Position numbers and translations under genes: made by a program
The notes under the pieces: generated by a model
The model's database searches: none
The model's input: only the letters and a program-made list of their open reading frames with translations
Told to the model about the DNA's origin: nothing
Assembly: GCF_000518645.1 (NCBI RefSeq)
Contig: NZ_JADZ01000025.1
Coordinates: forward strand, 1 to 64,000
Direction of reading: 5' to 3'
From: Curvibacter gracilis ATCC BAA-807
Lineage (GTDB): Bacteria > Pseudomonadota > Gammaproteobacteria > Burkholderiales > Burkholderiaceae_C
Length of the DNA: 64,000 nt
Part shown: one piece after another, positions 1 to 8,419 of the stretch
Layout: every line of letters starts with the position of its first letter
Position numbering within the stretch: position 1 is the stretch's first letter

Positions 1-221
1 TCCTTCATCCGCTGGGCCTCGCCGGTCGTGACGCCTTCACGCACGCCAGCATCGACCTCGGCACGCTTGACCCACTCGTTCAAGGTCTGCGGCACACATC
101 CAATCTTCGGCGCGATGGACTCGATAGCCGCCCACAGCGACGGGTACTCCCCACGGTGCTCCTGCACCATCCTCACCGCGCGCTCACGCACCTCGGGTGA
201 GAACTTGTTCGACTTGCTCAT
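1..221 (-). CDS. IS3-family transposase OrfA, N-terminal part (cut by window edge)
   Basis: OrfA is the small DNA-binding half of an IS3-type transposase; the full enzyme is normally made by programmed frameshifting from orfA into orfB. The visible 73 residues begin [19 protein letters not shown] and continue with an HTH_Tnp_1-type helix-turn-helix ([20 protein letters not shown], roughly residues 37-56). The ATG at 219-221 is 50 bases inside the terminal repeat, normal spacing for this family. The gene continues off the left edge, so its integrity cannot be judged. Confidence 0.85.
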   Translation of the reverse strand, partial: MSKSNKFSPEVRERAVRMVQEHRGEYPSLWAAIESIAPKIGCVPQTLNEWVKRAEVDAGVREGVTTGEAQRMK

Positions 222-271
222 GGCTCAATCCTCTCAGAGTGTTGAGCCTCCTCAAAATCCGGGGCGATTCA
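1..271 (-). mobile_element. One end of an IS3-family insertion sequence
   Basis: Read on the minus strand, the element begins at base 271 with TGAATCGCCCCGGATTTTGA, which has the form of the terminal inverted repeat of many IS3-family elements, and runs into an orfA gene starting at 221. The remainder of the element (rest of orfA, orfB, second repeat) lies beyond the left edge. Immediately outside the repeat, at 273, the reading frame of a type III restriction gene starts in mid-protein, so the IS sits inside that gene. The flanking target duplication cannot be seen because only one end is in the window. Confidence 0.85.
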
Positions 272-272
272 G

Positions 273-2861
273 TACGACTCTGACCGTTTGGGTGAGGTGC
301 GGAACTTCGCCACCAGCCCCAACATTCAGATCATGGTCATCACGATTCAGGCGATGGTCAAGTTTGGTGATGAAAACGCCGCTGCGGCAGAAGAGGCGAA
401 CGAGGCCATCCGCCGCGAGAAGTCAAAAAACAAGATGTATCGGACAAGTGAGAAGACAGGTGGAGAACGTCCCATCGACTTGATTCGCAACACCCGGCCG
501 ATCCTGATCGTGGACGAACCACAGAGTGTGGATGGCGGTAGTGATGGTAAGGGCAAGAAGGCCTTGGGCCTGATGAACCCGCTGTGCTCCTTGCGCTATT
601 CCGCCACACACGTGGACAAGCACAACATGGTCTACCAGCTGGATGCTGTGGACGCCTACGAACAGAAGTTGGTAAAGCAGATCGAGGTGGCGGCGGCCAC
701 CGTGCAAGGTGGCAACAACAAGCCCTACGTGAAGCTGCTGGCCGTCAAAAGTAAGAAGGGGCTCATCACCGCCAGCATCGAGGTGGATAAAGAGAATGCG
801 GCGGGCGCGGTGCGCCGCGAGACCATCACGGTGCAAGACGGTTTCGACCTTGAACAGGAAACCAAGCGCCCGCTGTACAGCGACATCCGTATTGGTGAAA
901 TCCGTACAGCCAAGGGCAACCAGTTCATGGAACTGAAAGTGCCCGGCAGCGAAGTCTTTTTGCGTGTGGGTGATGCATGGGGTGATGTGGATGCATCTGC
1001 CGTGCAGCGCGAAATGATCCGCCGCACCATCAAGGAACACTTGGACAAAGAGAAGCGCCTTCGCCCGTTGGGTGTGAAGGTGTTGAGCCTGTTCTTCATT
1101 GACGAGGTGGCGAAATACCGCCAGTACGATGACCAAGGCAACGCGGTGAAGGCCGAATACGCCTTGATGTTTGAAGAGGAATACAAGCGGTGGGCAAGGC
1201 ACCCCGATTACCAAAGCCTGTTCAACGAGATTGACCTAACCGCCGCAGCCGAAGAAGTGCACAACGGCTACTTCTCCATCGACAAGAAAAAGGTGGGCGG
1301 CAAGACGGTGGAAATGGTGAAGGACACCAGTGGCAGCACCGCCGCCGATGACGACACCTACAACCTCATCATGCGCGACAAAGAGAAGTTGCTGAGCTTC
1401 GAGTCGCCACTGAAATTCATCTTCTCGCACTCTGCCTTGAAGGAAGGCTGGGACAACCCCAACGTCTTCCAGATTTGCAACTTCTCGACGCGCGAGACGG
1501 AACGTTGGCGGCGTCAGACCATTGGCCGCGGACTGCGCCTGTGCGTGAACCAGCAAGGCGAACGGCTGCGCGGCTTCGAGATCAACACCTTGACCGTGAT
1601 CGCCACGGAAAGCTACAAACAGTTCGCAGAAAAACTGCAGAAAGACTACGAGGACGCCGGCATCGACTTTGGCATCGTCAAGCCACATGTCTTCTCTGCG
1701 ATTTCTGTGAAGCAAGAAAACGGCGAACTTGCCGCACTGGGCTTCGAGGCATCCAAAACCTTGTGGACGCACCTCAAGGTGCAGGGCTACATCACCGACA
1801 AGGGCAAAGTCCAAGATGCATTGAAGACCGCCTTGAAAGACGGCACCTTGGTGCTGCCCGCCAACTTTGAAGCCCAGCGAGCACAAATAACGGGTGTGCT
1901 GAAAAAGCTGTCAGGCAAGCTGGAGGTGAAGAACGCCGATGAGCGCAAGCAGATCGCGGTGCGCAAGTCGGTGCTGGTGAGCCCCGAGTTCAAAGCCTTG
2001 TGGGATCGCATCAAGCACAAGACCACGTACCGCGTGCACTTCGACAACGAGAAGTTGATCGAGAAGTGCATCGAAGCCTTGAACGACATGCCCCCGGTGG
2101 CCAAGACCCGCCTGCAATGGCGCAAGGCCGGCATCGAGATTGCCAAGTCTGGCGTGGGCGCCATCGAGAAGGCCGGAGCGGACAACGTCACGCTGAACGA
2201 GACCGACATCGAGTTGCCCGATTTGCTAACAGAGCTGCAGGACCGCACCCAGCTCACGCGCAAGACGATTGCACGCATCCTGACCGAGAGCACGCGCCTG
2301 AACGAATTCAAGCGCAACCCTCAGCAGTTCATCGAGCTGGCGGCCGACTCCATCAACCGCTGCAAACGGCGCTCCCTGGTCGAAGGTATCAAGTATCAGC
2401 GGCTGGGTGACGACTCGTACTGGGCACAGGAGCTGTTTGAAGACCCCAAGAACGTGCTGATGGGCTACTTGAACGAGCACAACGCGCGGATGAACGCCGA
2501 AAAATCGGTCTACGAGCACGTAGCCATTGATTCAGCGGTGGAGTGGGAGTTTGCCGACCAGCTGGAAAAGAACAACGCGGTCAAGGTCTACGCCAAACTC
2601 CCGAGCTGGTTCAAAGTGCCGACACCCTTGGGCAGCTACAACCCCGATTGGGCCGTATTGATCGAACGCGATGGGCACGAGCGCCTGTACTTCGTGGTGG
2701 AAACCAAGAGCAGCCTGTTCGACGATGACCTGCGCGACCGTGAAGGCGGAAAAATCAAGTGCGGCACGGCGCACTTTAAGGCGCTGGCGGTGGGAGAGAA
2801 CCCGGCTGTCTACGGGAAGTTCACGGATGTGGATGGACTGCTTTCGTATGAAACACGCTGA
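273..2861 (+). pseudogene. res: Type III restriction endonuclease Res subunit, 5'-truncated by the IS
   Basis: The product is the helicase-nuclease subunit of a type III restriction-modification enzyme. The open frame runs straight out of the IS end without its own start; the first possible start is a TTG at 288 with no ribosome site. Present are the DExH-type Walker B motif (LIVDEPQS), SATH (motif III), EGWDNPNVFQICN and QTIGRGLRL (motifs V/VI), and at the C-terminus the PD-(D/E)XK nuclease (NPDWAVLIE ... FVVETKSS). What is missing is the N-terminal block containing Walker A; about 860 residues remain where the family usually has about 1,000. Without the ATP-binding loop it should not translocate or cut. 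The mod (methyltransferase) partner would lie left of the window if it survives. Confidence 0.9.
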
Positions 2862-2900
2862 CTTACGCCAAGTCCAACAGAGAGAACATGAGGCATCAAT

Positions 2901-3428
2901 ATGGACTTGATTAGATTGATGCTAGTACTTGCCTGCATGGCACCGCTATTCATCCTCATGGCCATACGTGGAGTTGGAATTGTGCCTTGGGAAATTTATT
3001 TCCCTGTGTTTATCGGGTTTGCGCTAATTCCCAATCTCATTCTTGCAGCCAGGCTATTCATTGCCACCAAAAATAATGACCGAAAGAGAATTCGCGTCAC
3101 AAATTCGACCGACAACAGAGAGCAGCTTATAACCTACATATTTGCGATGCTTCTCCCGCTTTTTCAATCTTCGGTATCCACGGAACAAGATCTGTATGCA
3201 GCTTTGTGCGCTCTGCTTTTCGTGGTCTACATTTTCGGACACATGGAGCTGTACTACATGAATTTTTTCTTTGCGTTGGCTGGGTACCGCATTCTTTCCA
3301 TTCGACCCGACTCTGCATCGGGGAACTTATCCGTTTCGCATGTTTTGATAACCAAGAAGACATCAATATCGAGCACGACAGACATCAAACCTCTACGGGT
3401 TACCGACTTCTTGCTTTTTGACAAGTAA
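2901..3428 (+). CDS. kwaA: KwaA-like membrane protein of a Kiwa anti-phage system
   Basis: A 175-residue protein with about four hydrophobic segments: residues ~5-22, ~31-55, ~77-92 and ~98-130, the last long enough for two passes. It has no recognisable soluble domain. The call rests mainly on context: it lies 22 bases upstream of a DUF4868 (KwaB-type) gene, and a small multi-pass membrane protein followed by DUF4868 is the defining layout of Kiwa. In the described system KwaA sits in the inner membrane and senses phage attachment together with KwaB. Start is ATG 2901 with GAGG seven bases upstream. The base composition is clearly more AT-rich than the flanking core genome, a sign of transfer. 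It could alternatively be an unrelated small membrane protein. Confidence 0.7.
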   Translation: MDLIRLMLVLACMAPLFILMAIRGVGIVPWEIYFPVFIGFALIPNLILAARLFIATKNNDRKRIRVTNSTDNREQLITYIFAMLLPLFQSSVSTEQDLYAALCALLFVVYIFGHMELYYMNFFFALAGYRILSIRPDSASGNLSVSHVLITKKTSISSTTDIKPLRVTDFLLFDK

Positions 3429-3450
3429 AAATCATCTATCAGGGTTAAAG

Positions 3451-4359
3451 ATGAATTTCGATCCGCAAAACGTCACACTCATCACGCTCTATGGGTACTT
3501 TGAAGATGCACAATCCCAAAACCCTCGACATATTCAAATTCCAGTTGACCCACAAGTTCAAGGAGAATTGAAGGCGATGCTTGCCGAGACGATTGCTCGT
3601 CTTGGCCTCCCGGCAAGCGCGCCCAATATGGACATATTCGATCCTGCAGAGAAATATGGATCAGAAGAACAACTAAAGATCTCGCTTACAACGCCGTATT
3701 TGCAGGACCTTGCCGCAGTTGTTGCCCTTACGAATTTACCAAGCAACGCCAACGCCCTAATTCAGGTTGCCGAGCTGGATTATTACTACGCGATATTCAC
3801 CGACAATCAACATCGAAACTTATACGCGTTTCGCCGAGCCGGTCAATTCAAAGGGGTAACCAGATCAAAATTAGCCTGGGTTAACGGTGGCTTGTTAACA
3901 ATGGTAACTAATCACATCTTTAGACTGGATATCGATTTTGATTATTTTGTTGCCGACCAGGATGTTTTTATCCTTCGTCCGAGCGGATTCGAATACACAA
4001 CAAACGTTGGCGCTCAAATTCTGCAGGCATCGGCAGCAAATGCTCAAAGCATCGCTGCGTCTGTTAACTACCTCGATGTAACTGGCATTTCCGCGTATGC
4101 CAGTACGCACAAGAAGTCCGCACGACTCCTCGCCGCTATCAAGGGAAGAAATGACCTGCATCTGATTGATAGAAATTTGCTTGTCCAAGCCTGCCAAAAC
4201 TATGGTGTGCAAATTCAGAACGCCAACCAAGGTCAACTTGCCCCAGACGCCGGCCACGAGCATGATTTTCTCTGCATTCTTGATCGTCGCGCTTACACAG
4301 CCAACTTGATACCCAATCAGCCAGAAAAGTATGAGGCTGCAAGTCGCGTCCAGAAATAA
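3451..4359 (+). CDS. kwaB: KwaB-like DUF4868 protein of a Kiwa anti-phage system
   Basis: A 302-residue soluble protein resembling DUF4868/KwaB, the DNA-binding effector partner of KwaA. Supporting blocks are LYAFRRAGQFKG (about residue 117) and FRLDIDFDYFVADQDVFIL (about residue 150), which match the family pattern of an 'aFrr..' strand followed by a hydrophobic beta core and an 'fe...' segment. The usual family length is about 300-320. The start chosen is ATG 3451, preceded by AGGG; an upstream in-frame TTG at 3418 would overlap kwaA and lacks a ribosome site. It is co-directional with kwaA and 22 bases downstream, so very probably in one operon. AT-rich like kwaA. Family assignment is by eye and not by profile search. 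Confidence 0.72.
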   Translation: MNFDPQNVTLITLYGYFEDAQSQNPRHIQIPVDPQVQGELKAMLAETIARLGLPASAPNMDIFDPAEKYGSEEQLKISLTTPYLQDLAAVVALTNLPSNANALIQVAELDYYYAIFTDNQHRNLYAFRRAGQFKGVTRSKLAWVNGGLLTMVTNHIFRLDIDFDYFVADQDVFILRPSGFEYTTNVGAQILQASAANAQSIAASVNYLDVTGISAYASTHKKSARLLAAIKGRNDLHLIDRNLLVQACQNYGVQIQNANQGQLAPDAGHEHDFLCILDRRAYTANLIPNQPEKYEAASRVQK

Positions 4360-4650
4360 TCAGCCCGCTGCAGGAGTCTGAAATAACTCCAATGAACTAT
4401 CGATATAGACGGCAGTTCATTGCTACTCTAGACGTTCGGCCTTGCCAAAGTTACACTGTAATCGATCTTTGCGGCAGGCGCTGATAACTTGAAAAAACAG
4501 CGCATACCGTGCCGTGCCGCGAAACTGTCGCAGCCACAATAAAACTCTGAATGAAAAGCCAAGTCGGGCAACTGACTTGGCTTTTTCTATTTCCGATGGC
4601 GTTGTCGTTGTTGCATATATAGCGGACAACCCATTTTGGGAGCCATAGCC
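4360..4650. other. Non-coding stretch after the Kiwa genes
   Basis: No credible gene. It holds an inverted repeat (AATGAACT at 4391-4398 and AGTTCATT at 4414-4421, 15-base loop) and a strong terminator at 4554-4586, listed separately. This is the junction between the AT-rich Kiwa pair and the mobile-element scar; an attachment site could lie here but none can be defined from one copy. Confidence 0.5.
4554..4586 (+). terminator. Rho-independent terminator
   Basis: A near-perfect stem (AAAAGCCAAGTC, then an 8-base loop, then GACTTGGCTTTT) ends in a run of five T. It would end transcription of the Kiwa operon; the stem also has an A-run on the 5' side, so it may work in both directions. Confidence 0.85.
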
Positions 4651-4953
4651 GTGCAAACAAAATCTCATAGCGCCTCGTTTTTGTCCCCGCGCTTCACGCT
4701 CGGCCAAATCGTGGCCACGCCAGCCGTGCTTGAGCACCTTGAGCGGCACGGCGTCAATGCAAGCGAATATCTGAACCGCCATGTGCGGGGCGATTGGGGC
4801 GATTTTCCATCCGAGGATGCGAAGGAAAACGAATTAGCGGTCACGCGTCGCCTGCGACTGCTTTCAAGCTACCCCATCCCTGGCGAGCGAGTTCGGATCA
4901 TTACCGAAGCGGATCGCAGTTTGACTTGCCTCTTGTTTCCGAGCGAGTATTGA
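4651..4953 (+). CDS. Small ICE/plasmid-associated protein of unknown function
   Basis: A protein of about 100 residues with the block FTLGQIVATPAVLEHLERHG and a C-terminus ending in ITEADRSLTCLLFPSEY. Proteins of this kind are common in integrative conjugative elements and plasmids of betaproteobacteria and are often misnamed as type I restriction subunits; no restriction motif is present and no function is assigned here. GTG 4651 is preferred as start because GGGAG ends 8 bases upstream; TTG 4636 in frame has no such site. It ends one base before the recombinase fragment. Confidence 0.7.
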   Translation: MQTKSHSASFLSPRFTLGQIVATPAVLEHLERHGVNASEYLNRHVRGDWGDFPSEDAKENELAVTRRLRLLSSYPIPGERVRIITEADRSLTCLLFPSEY

Positions 4954-4954
4954 A

Positions 4955-5260
4955 ATGCAGCGATGCACCGAGCATTTTCATTCGGGCGACACGGAGCGGC
5001 CAATGCGCGACTTGCTGTTGCAGTTGCCGCTGTTGTCGGCGCAGTCGGTAGCACCAATCGTCAAGGATGCCGTCCGGCGCGTTGGCGGCGACCCTTCTGC
5101 AGTGAGCGGCCACAGCTTACGCGCGGGCTATTGCACCCAGGCTGCAATGGCAGGACTTCAGCCTTGGCAGATTCGTGACCAGACCGGCCACAGCAGCGAC
5201 TTGATGCTGGCCCGGTACATCCGGCCGGTAGCCAAGAGGAAGTTGCCAAGCCTGCTGTGA
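4955..5260 (+). pseudogene. Tyrosine recombinase/integrase, C-terminal fragment
   Basis: About 100 residues matching the end of the catalytic domain of a phage-type integrase. HSLRAGYCTQA gives the H-x-x-R pair, TGHSSDLMLARYIR supplies the second conserved His and the nucleophilic Tyr. The N-terminal DNA-binding domain and the half of the catalytic domain with the first Arg and the Lys are absent, and the upstream sequence is occupied by another frame, so this is a remnant and not a working enzyme. It suggests that the accessory region once was, or contains pieces of, an integrating element. Confidence 0.82.
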
Positions 5261-5345
5261 GGGCACCTGCACCGGCGCAGAAATCAAAAATTTTTGAGCA
5301 ACGGCGCGGCAGACGATTTTTGGGCCGATCTCTAACCTTTCATCT

Positions 5346-5369
5346 GTTGCCGATCCGAGCAACGTTTTT
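5346..5369 (+). terminator. Possible weak terminator/attenuator before the 56-residue gene
   Basis: A five-pair stem GTTGC/GCAAC with an 8-base loop is followed by GTTTTTA. The stem is short, and it lies only 16 bases ahead of the start at 5385, so it may be incidental. Confidence 0.25.
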
Positions 5370-5384
5370 ACTGAAAGGTCTGTT

Positions 5385-5555
5385 ATGTCCAAGTCTCAAG
5401 CCAAGTCCACTCCCATGACCAGCCAAGCTGCTGCACGCATCCAATCAGCCACTGCCAAGGCAAACGGCGGCCAAGTGAAAGCAAGCAGTTTTGCAGCCGT
5501 TGCACAGCGTGCCGCTGCGGGCAACCAAGGCGGCGCAACGAAGGGTTCCAAATAA
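5385..5555 (+). CDS. Small Ala/Gln/Lys-rich protein (SMP-like) of mobile elements
   Basis: A 56-residue, probably disordered basic protein beginning MSKSQAKSTPMTSQAAARIQ and rich in Ala, Gln, Ser and Lys. ATG 5385 follows AAAGG seven bases upstream. Small proteins with this 'MTsqAAARIQSAtAkanGG' flavour, resembling a seed-maturation-protein repeat, are found on plasmids and ICEs; their function is unknown. It is directly followed by a strong hairpin and the hicA-like gene. Confidence is for it being a real gene, not for function. Confidence 0.65.
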   Translation: MSKSQAKSTPMTSQAAARIQSATAKANGGQVKASSFAAVAQRAAAGNQGGATKGSK

Positions 5556-5564
5556 TCACTCAAT

Positions 5565-5590
5565 GGTTGACACCCGTTCGGGTGTCAACC
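5565..5590 (+). promoter_or_regulatory. Perfect 12-bp hairpin just upstream of the hicA-like start
   Basis: GGTTGACACCCG at 5565-5576 and CGGGTGTCAACC at 5579-5590 are perfect reverse complements separated by two bases. There is no T run behind it, so it is not a classical terminator. It ends ten bases before the ATG at 5601, and no Shine-Dalgarno sequence is visible there. It may be a dyad operator or an RNA structure limiting translation of the hicA-like gene. Confidence 0.6.
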
Positions 5591-5600
5591 AACCTTTACC

Positions 5601-5807
5601 ATGAGATACAGCAACAACAAAGAAGTCGCCGCCTTGGTGCGGACACTGGTCAATACAGGGTGGCGGTACATGAATGGAAAAAAGCACGGAAAGATCATCG
5701 CGCCGAACGGCAGAAAGCTGGCAGTGCCAGGAACACCCAGCGATTGGCGAGCAAGCATGAACTTCCAGCGGGATGTCCGCCGTCTTGCGTTGATCGCCCA
5801 ATCATGA
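5601..5807 (+). CDS. HicA-like small protein, overlapping the ankyrin gene
   Basis: A 68-residue protein with the compact HicA-like pattern: an N-terminal helix, then GKKHGKIIAPNGRKLAVPGT with the KHG histidine that corresponds to the catalytic position of HicA RNases, then the TPSDWRASMNFQRDVRRL tail. HicA toxins are double-stranded-RNA-binding-fold mRNA interferases normally paired with HicB; no HicB is encoded on either side. Instead its TGA (5805-5807) overlaps the ATG (5804-5806) of the ankyrin-repeat gene, so the two are translationally coupled. The start codon follows a strong hairpin. It may be a toxin or a nucleic-acid-binding accessory protein. Confidence 0.65.
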   Translation: MRYSNNKEVAALVRTLVNTGWRYMNGKKHGKIIAPNGRKLAVPGTPSDWRASMNFQRDVRRLALIAQS

Positions 5808-7993
5808 CAAAAGCTCTGCCCCCATACCCCAGGTTTGGCGAATGCATCGCCGTGCTGGCTGGCACACTCGATATCAACAAGGCCGGTAGCGATGTTGGAC
5901 GTCTGGCCCGCGAAGGTGACTTCGACTGGGAGAAGCTGGACGGAGTCATCAACGAGGTTCTGGTCGATGGCAGTAGACGGGTGATTGGCGATGCCGCCCA
6001 AAGCATCCTTTTGCCGTGGCTCGTCTCCGTCAGAGAGGCCTACACGCGCGTGGTGTTGGATGTGCCACTGGACTCATTGGGAAGAAGCGATGCGCAGCCA
6101 ATCCTGATGGAGAAGTTTTTTGTGCCCGCTGCGGCGAATCTGCTACAGCAGATCCACAACGCCATGCCGGGTCCAAGCCTCCAGCTGTTGCTTGCGAAAG
6201 AGCTTGATCCTGTCCAGGTGGCGCTCGAATGGCTGGACAGCCTTGTTGGTGGCCCCGTTGAAAAGCTCCTTTACCCAGGAAGCACTGGGTCAGCCCGTAC
6301 TGAGCAGGAGAAGGTGCGCAAGTGGCGCAATGGCATCGACTTACCTTCCTCACAGAGCATTCAGCTGTTTTGCAGGAAGCTGGACGAATGCTGGAGGAAG
6401 ACCCCGTCTTGCGCCACTTGGCTGCTGATTGCTTCGGCTCTGGCTCGACTGGAAAGGCAAACGGCAGGATCGGTACGGCCATTGATGCTCTCTCACCCTG
6501 ATCACAGCTCACCCGTTGGAAACTCCATCCACGCAATTCTTAGCGAGTTGGTCAAGAGCGCAGGAAGCATTTGGCCGGAACTGGCAGAGCCCGGCAGGAA
6601 ACTTTGGCACGACCTACAACGCACATCACCGAAACAGGTTGGCGATCAGGATCGAACTTGGCGTGAAATCCAATCACTCGAATCGACAGCCGCAGCGATT
6701 GATCCAGAAGGCCGTTCGGCTTACCACTACGAGTGGATGAAAGGTCGCTGGCATGCGATGTCGGGGCAGTATCAAGAGGCGCTCCCACACTACGAGCAGG
6801 CCTTTGAACTCGCTTGCTACCGTGCAGGGCACCAAATCAAAGAGCTTGTCTCTGAAGGATCTTGCATCGCGGCTTTTCTAGGCAAAAAGCCATTCTTGAA
6901 GCGGTTGAAGCATGTGGGAATCGCGCTCGGCCTATTTCGCAAACCTGAGAGCGGAACCGTGCTCGAAGACTGGGAGTTCGATCAGTTTGCACAACAGCTG
7001 TCGATCCGGTTTCCAGCTCAAGGGCGCTTTGTTGAAAGCCAGAACGATCTGTCCGCTCAACCCATGGAGGGTTGGCTGTTCATTGACAAGGACACCCTGT
7101 CCAAGACGCTGCCGGACCTCAAAGCCGTGAACCGTGTTCGGGCGGTGCACTTCGCCAACGGAGCAGTTCGGCGCTGGCCACAGCTTCGACTCTTTGCTAC
7201 ATTCGGACTGATTGAGCAAACCAAAGCCTTGCTTGATGCCGGCGCCTCGGTAGACGATCTGGACAGCTCTGGGGCATCCGCCCTTCTCTGCGCCCTGCAA
7301 CACGCGGAGGCAACGGGGCAGCGTGAGGTCGTTGACTTGCTACTGGCTCAGCCACACCACATAGCGACGATCAATGCGCCGACCCAGAGAAAACGGCTGA
7401 CACCTTTGATGTGCGCCATCGACCTCGGTTGGCCGCACGTGGTCGAGGCTCTGGTCGCGCAAGGTGCCGACGTTGAGAAGCGAGCGTTGACCGACAACCA
7501 GTCACCGCTCTACTACCTGGTGAGCCAATTGTTCCACAAAATCAATCCGGCACGCATGGCGTCCAGCTTGTTGGAGAAGATGATGGAAGAGCCTGATGTT
7601 GTTCTGCAAGATACCTTGCGGCGCTTCGGTGTGGGGATGGCGGGCACTTTTGGATCGGATGTATCTGGCCCACGCTCGCACCCTGAACTTGCCATTGCGG
7701 CAACCAAGCTGTCGGTCAGCAGGCATATCACAAGACATACCGTTTCCAACCTGATGCGAATTGCCGCTGATCTATTGAAAGCTGGTGCGAACCCCAATGC
7801 GCCACACACGTACCCTGTACCAGGCCGAACACCACTGATGCTGGCGGCAGAGATCGACCTGATCGAGCTGTTTGACTTGATGATTCGGCACGACGGCAAT
7901 CCTCTGATCCCCGATTCGATGGGCCAGAACTGCAACGGTATTGCAATCGCTTTTGGATCACGAAATGTGTACAACTATCTCCAGCGGAATTGA
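5804..7993 (+). CDS. Large ankyrin-repeat protein coupled to the hicA-like gene
   Basis: A 729-residue, apparently soluble protein. The first ~310 residues match nothing I recognise. Around residues 310-340 there is a TPR-like helix pair (HYEWMKGRWHAMSGQYQEAL). From ~465 on are ankyrin-type repeats: LFATFGLIEQTKALLDAGAS, RLTPLMCAIDLGWPHVVEAL, and after a gap NLMRIAADLLKAGANPNAP and GRTPLMLAAEIDLIELFDLM. No nuclease, ATPase or membrane motif is visible. ATG 5804 is chosen because it gives the ATGA overlap with the hicA-like gene; the frame stays open upstream to 5567, but that part only shadows the hicA-like gene. In this setting it could be an antitoxin-like scaffold, a sensor or an effector; this is inference. 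Confidence 0.75.
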   Translation: MTKALPPYPRFGECIAVLAGTLDINKAGSDVGRLAREGDFDWEKLDGVINEVLVDGSRRVIGDAAQSILLPWLVSVREAYTRVVLDVPLDSLGRSDAQPILMEKFFVPAAANLLQQIHNAMPGPSLQLLLAKELDPVQVALEWLDSLVGGPVEKLLYPGSTGSARTEQEKVRKWRNGIDLPSSQSIQLFCRKLDECWRKTPSCATWLLIASALARLERQTAGSVRPLMLSHPDHSSPVGNSIHAILSELVKSAGSIWPELAEPGRKLWHDLQRTSPKQVGDQDRTWREIQSLESTAAAIDPEGRSAYHYEWMKGRWHAMSGQYQEALPHYEQAFELACYRAGHQIKELVSEGSCIAAFLGKKPFLKRLKHVGIALGLFRKPESGTVLEDWEFDQFAQQLSIRFPAQGRFVESQNDLSAQPMEGWLFIDKDTLSKTLPDLKAVNRVRAVHFANGAVRRWPQLRLFATFGLIEQTKALLDAGASVDDLDSSGASALLCALQHAEATGQREVVDLLLAQPHHIATINAPTQRKRLTPLMCAIDLGWPHVVEALVAQGADVEKRALTDNQSPLYYLVSQLFHKINPARMASSLLEKMMEEPDVVLQDTLRRFGVGMAGTFGSDVSGPRSHPELAIAATKLSVSRHITRHTVSNLMRIAADLLKAGANPNAPHTYPVPGRTPLMLAAEIDLIELFDLMIRHDGNPLIPDSMGQNCNGIAIAFGSRNVYNYLQRN

Positions 7994-8074
7994 TCGTTCC
8001 AATGCGGGTTAGGGTGGTCTTGCTGATATGACCCGCCTAAACCATCAGGAGAAACAGAGCCTGCGCCCGAATGT

Positions 8075-8244
8075 TCGAATGGATATCAGGCCGCACAAAC
8101 CAACCAGCCCGCCCCTCACTCCCCCCGCGCCTCCCTCATCAACCCACTCTCATCCGTCACCACCCCAATCACCTTGGCCAGTTGCCGGCTCACGCTGATG
8201 TAGTAGGCGTGGCCGAGTCGGCTGTCGAAGCAAAGTAAGTCACC
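8075..8244. repeat. Direct repeat copy A (3' end of XRE-cupin gene)
   Basis: This stretch aligns with 9732-9896 in the same orientation at roughly 85-90% identity by eye, with small indels including three extra bases near 8201. It covers the last ~40 codons of the regulator and ~40 bases beyond its stop. The two copies bracket the fic gene. Confidence 0.85.
8116..8242 (-). pseudogene. C-terminal fragment of a second XRE-cupin regulator
   Basis: On the minus strand this encodes FDSRLGHAYYISVSRQLAKV and continues to the same ...MREARGE end and TGA stop as the intact regulator at 9772-10416, with one extra Tyr. The frame is undamaged within the fragment, but homology stops abruptly at ~8242, where unrelated sequence begins. 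It is a relic of gene duplication, insertion or recombination at this locus. Confidence 0.82.
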
Positions 8245-8419
8245 GCACCTTTTGACCGCATCTGACGTTTCGGCAAGCCATCTGACCCCGGGGATTGATC
8301 TTGGCGCCCTATCCTGCCGCTGGGATCAAGCCGCCGCGGCGAGCCAGAGGATTGGCCCCGCGTGATGGTTAGACGCCTGCTCAGTGTGAAGCGATGTGCC
8401 TTGAGCCAATGAAAGCTGG

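Noticed and set aside
4651-4953. Type I restriction subunit
   Set aside because: Proteins like this often carry that name, but the sequence has no methyltransferase or specificity motif and is far too short.
5385-5555. 56-residue protein as a HicB antitoxin
   Set aside because: It lacks the HicB RNase-H-like fold and HTH pattern and is separated from the hicA-like gene by a strong hairpin.
5567-5803. N-terminal extension of the ankyrin protein
   Set aside because: The extra 79 codons overlap the hicA-like gene in another frame and include the hairpin; ATG 5804 with ATGA coupling is a better start.
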